A DNA stretch of 5,334 nt from Lachnospiraceae bacterium UBA3845 (GTDB lineage Bacteria; Bacillota; Clostridia; Lachnospirales; Lachnospiraceae), in contig DGHP01000011.1 in NCBI GenBank assembly GCA_002392705.1, positions 1-5,334 of the forward strand. The letters are read 5' to 3'. Shown here one piece after another: positions 5,181 to 5,334 of the stretch (its first letter is position 1; each line of letters begins with the position of its first letter). The position numbers were made by a program, and so were the translations under genes. The notes beneath the pieces were generated by a model. The model worked only from the letters and a program-made list of their open reading frames with translations. It was not told where the DNA came from and made no database searches.

Positions 5181-5243
5181 GCTGCGGAAAACAGATGCGG
5201 CATGATTGATATTGAGAAAAGATACGATACAGGAGGTAAATAC

Positions 5244-5334
5244 ATGAAAAAAACAATTGGAGCGCTTCTTTGCGCAGCGCTGGCGGCAGCTTCTTTCACC
5301 GCATATGCGGGAGAGACCGAGGCGGAGAAAACAG
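5244..5334 (+). CDS. Exported protein, signal peptide region only (cut by window edge)
   Basis: Thirty codons are visible. They begin MKKTIGALLCAALAAASF, with two lysines and a hydrophobic core, then AYA-GE at 20-24, which fits a signal peptidase I site after Ala22. The mature part begins acidic (GETEAEK). Cys10 is not in a lipobox, so a lipoprotein is unlikely. The start is well supported: AGGAGG (5231-5236) seven bases ahead of the ATG. The gene lies 123 bases after the permease on the same strand with no terminator between, so co-transcription is possible. The function cannot be told from the visible part. Confidence 0.8.
   Translation, partial: MKKTIGALLCAALAAASFTAYAGETEAEKT

Noticed and set aside
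5121..5243. Terminator or clear promoter between the permease and the exported-protein gene
   Set aside because: No stem followed by a T tract and no -35/-10 pair of acceptable quality was found; only the 10-bp palindrome stands out.

Overview
The window looks like chromosomal DNA of a fairly GC-rich gut-type clostridium, probably Lachnospiraceae or a relative. This is an inference from strong AGGAGG-type ribosome binding sites, Gram-positive style signal peptides, a Firmicutes-type MgtE, and an ABC exporter pair of a kind common in Clostridia. No rRNA, tRNA, CRISPR array or transposase gene was seen.

Layout. (1) Positions 1-755, minus strand: the N-terminal 251 codons of an MgtE magnesium transporter, cut by the window edge. 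(2) Positions 756-1479: a 724-base stretch with no convincing protein gene but unusually rich in structure. In the mgtE direction it holds a possible promoter (1315-1343), a Shine-Dalgarno site with a 31-codon ORF (1136-1231), an intrinsic terminator (1090-1122), a 195-bp element bounded by 15-bp perfect inverted repeats that can fold as a cloverleaf (851-1045), and interleaved inverted repeats just ahead of the mgtE ribosome binding site (766-837). (3) Positions 1480-2403, minus strand: a secreted transglutaminase-like protein with an intact Cys-His-Asp triad, followed downstream by a diverged tandem repeat. (4) Positions 2404-2813: a divergent intergenic region. It has a three-copy, 11-bp-phased TAACAT array ahead of the transglutaminase gene, a good sigma-A-type promoter facing the ABC operon, and a possible small Cys-rich ORF. 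(5) Positions 2814-5120, plus strand: an ABC exporter ATPase and its roughly 12-helix permease, directly abutting (TAAATG). (6) From 5244, plus strand: the signal peptide of another exported protein, cut by the window edge.

How the genes relate. The ATPase and permease clearly form one transporter of unknown substrate. The transglutaminase-like protein is transcribed divergently, so any link to the exporter is only by position. The phased repeats suggest control by an OmpR/PhoB-family response regulator. The most unusual material is the long structured mgtE leader, in which a MITE-like cloverleaf lies between a possible attenuator and the gene. No known magnesium riboswitch (M-box) consensus was recognised there.
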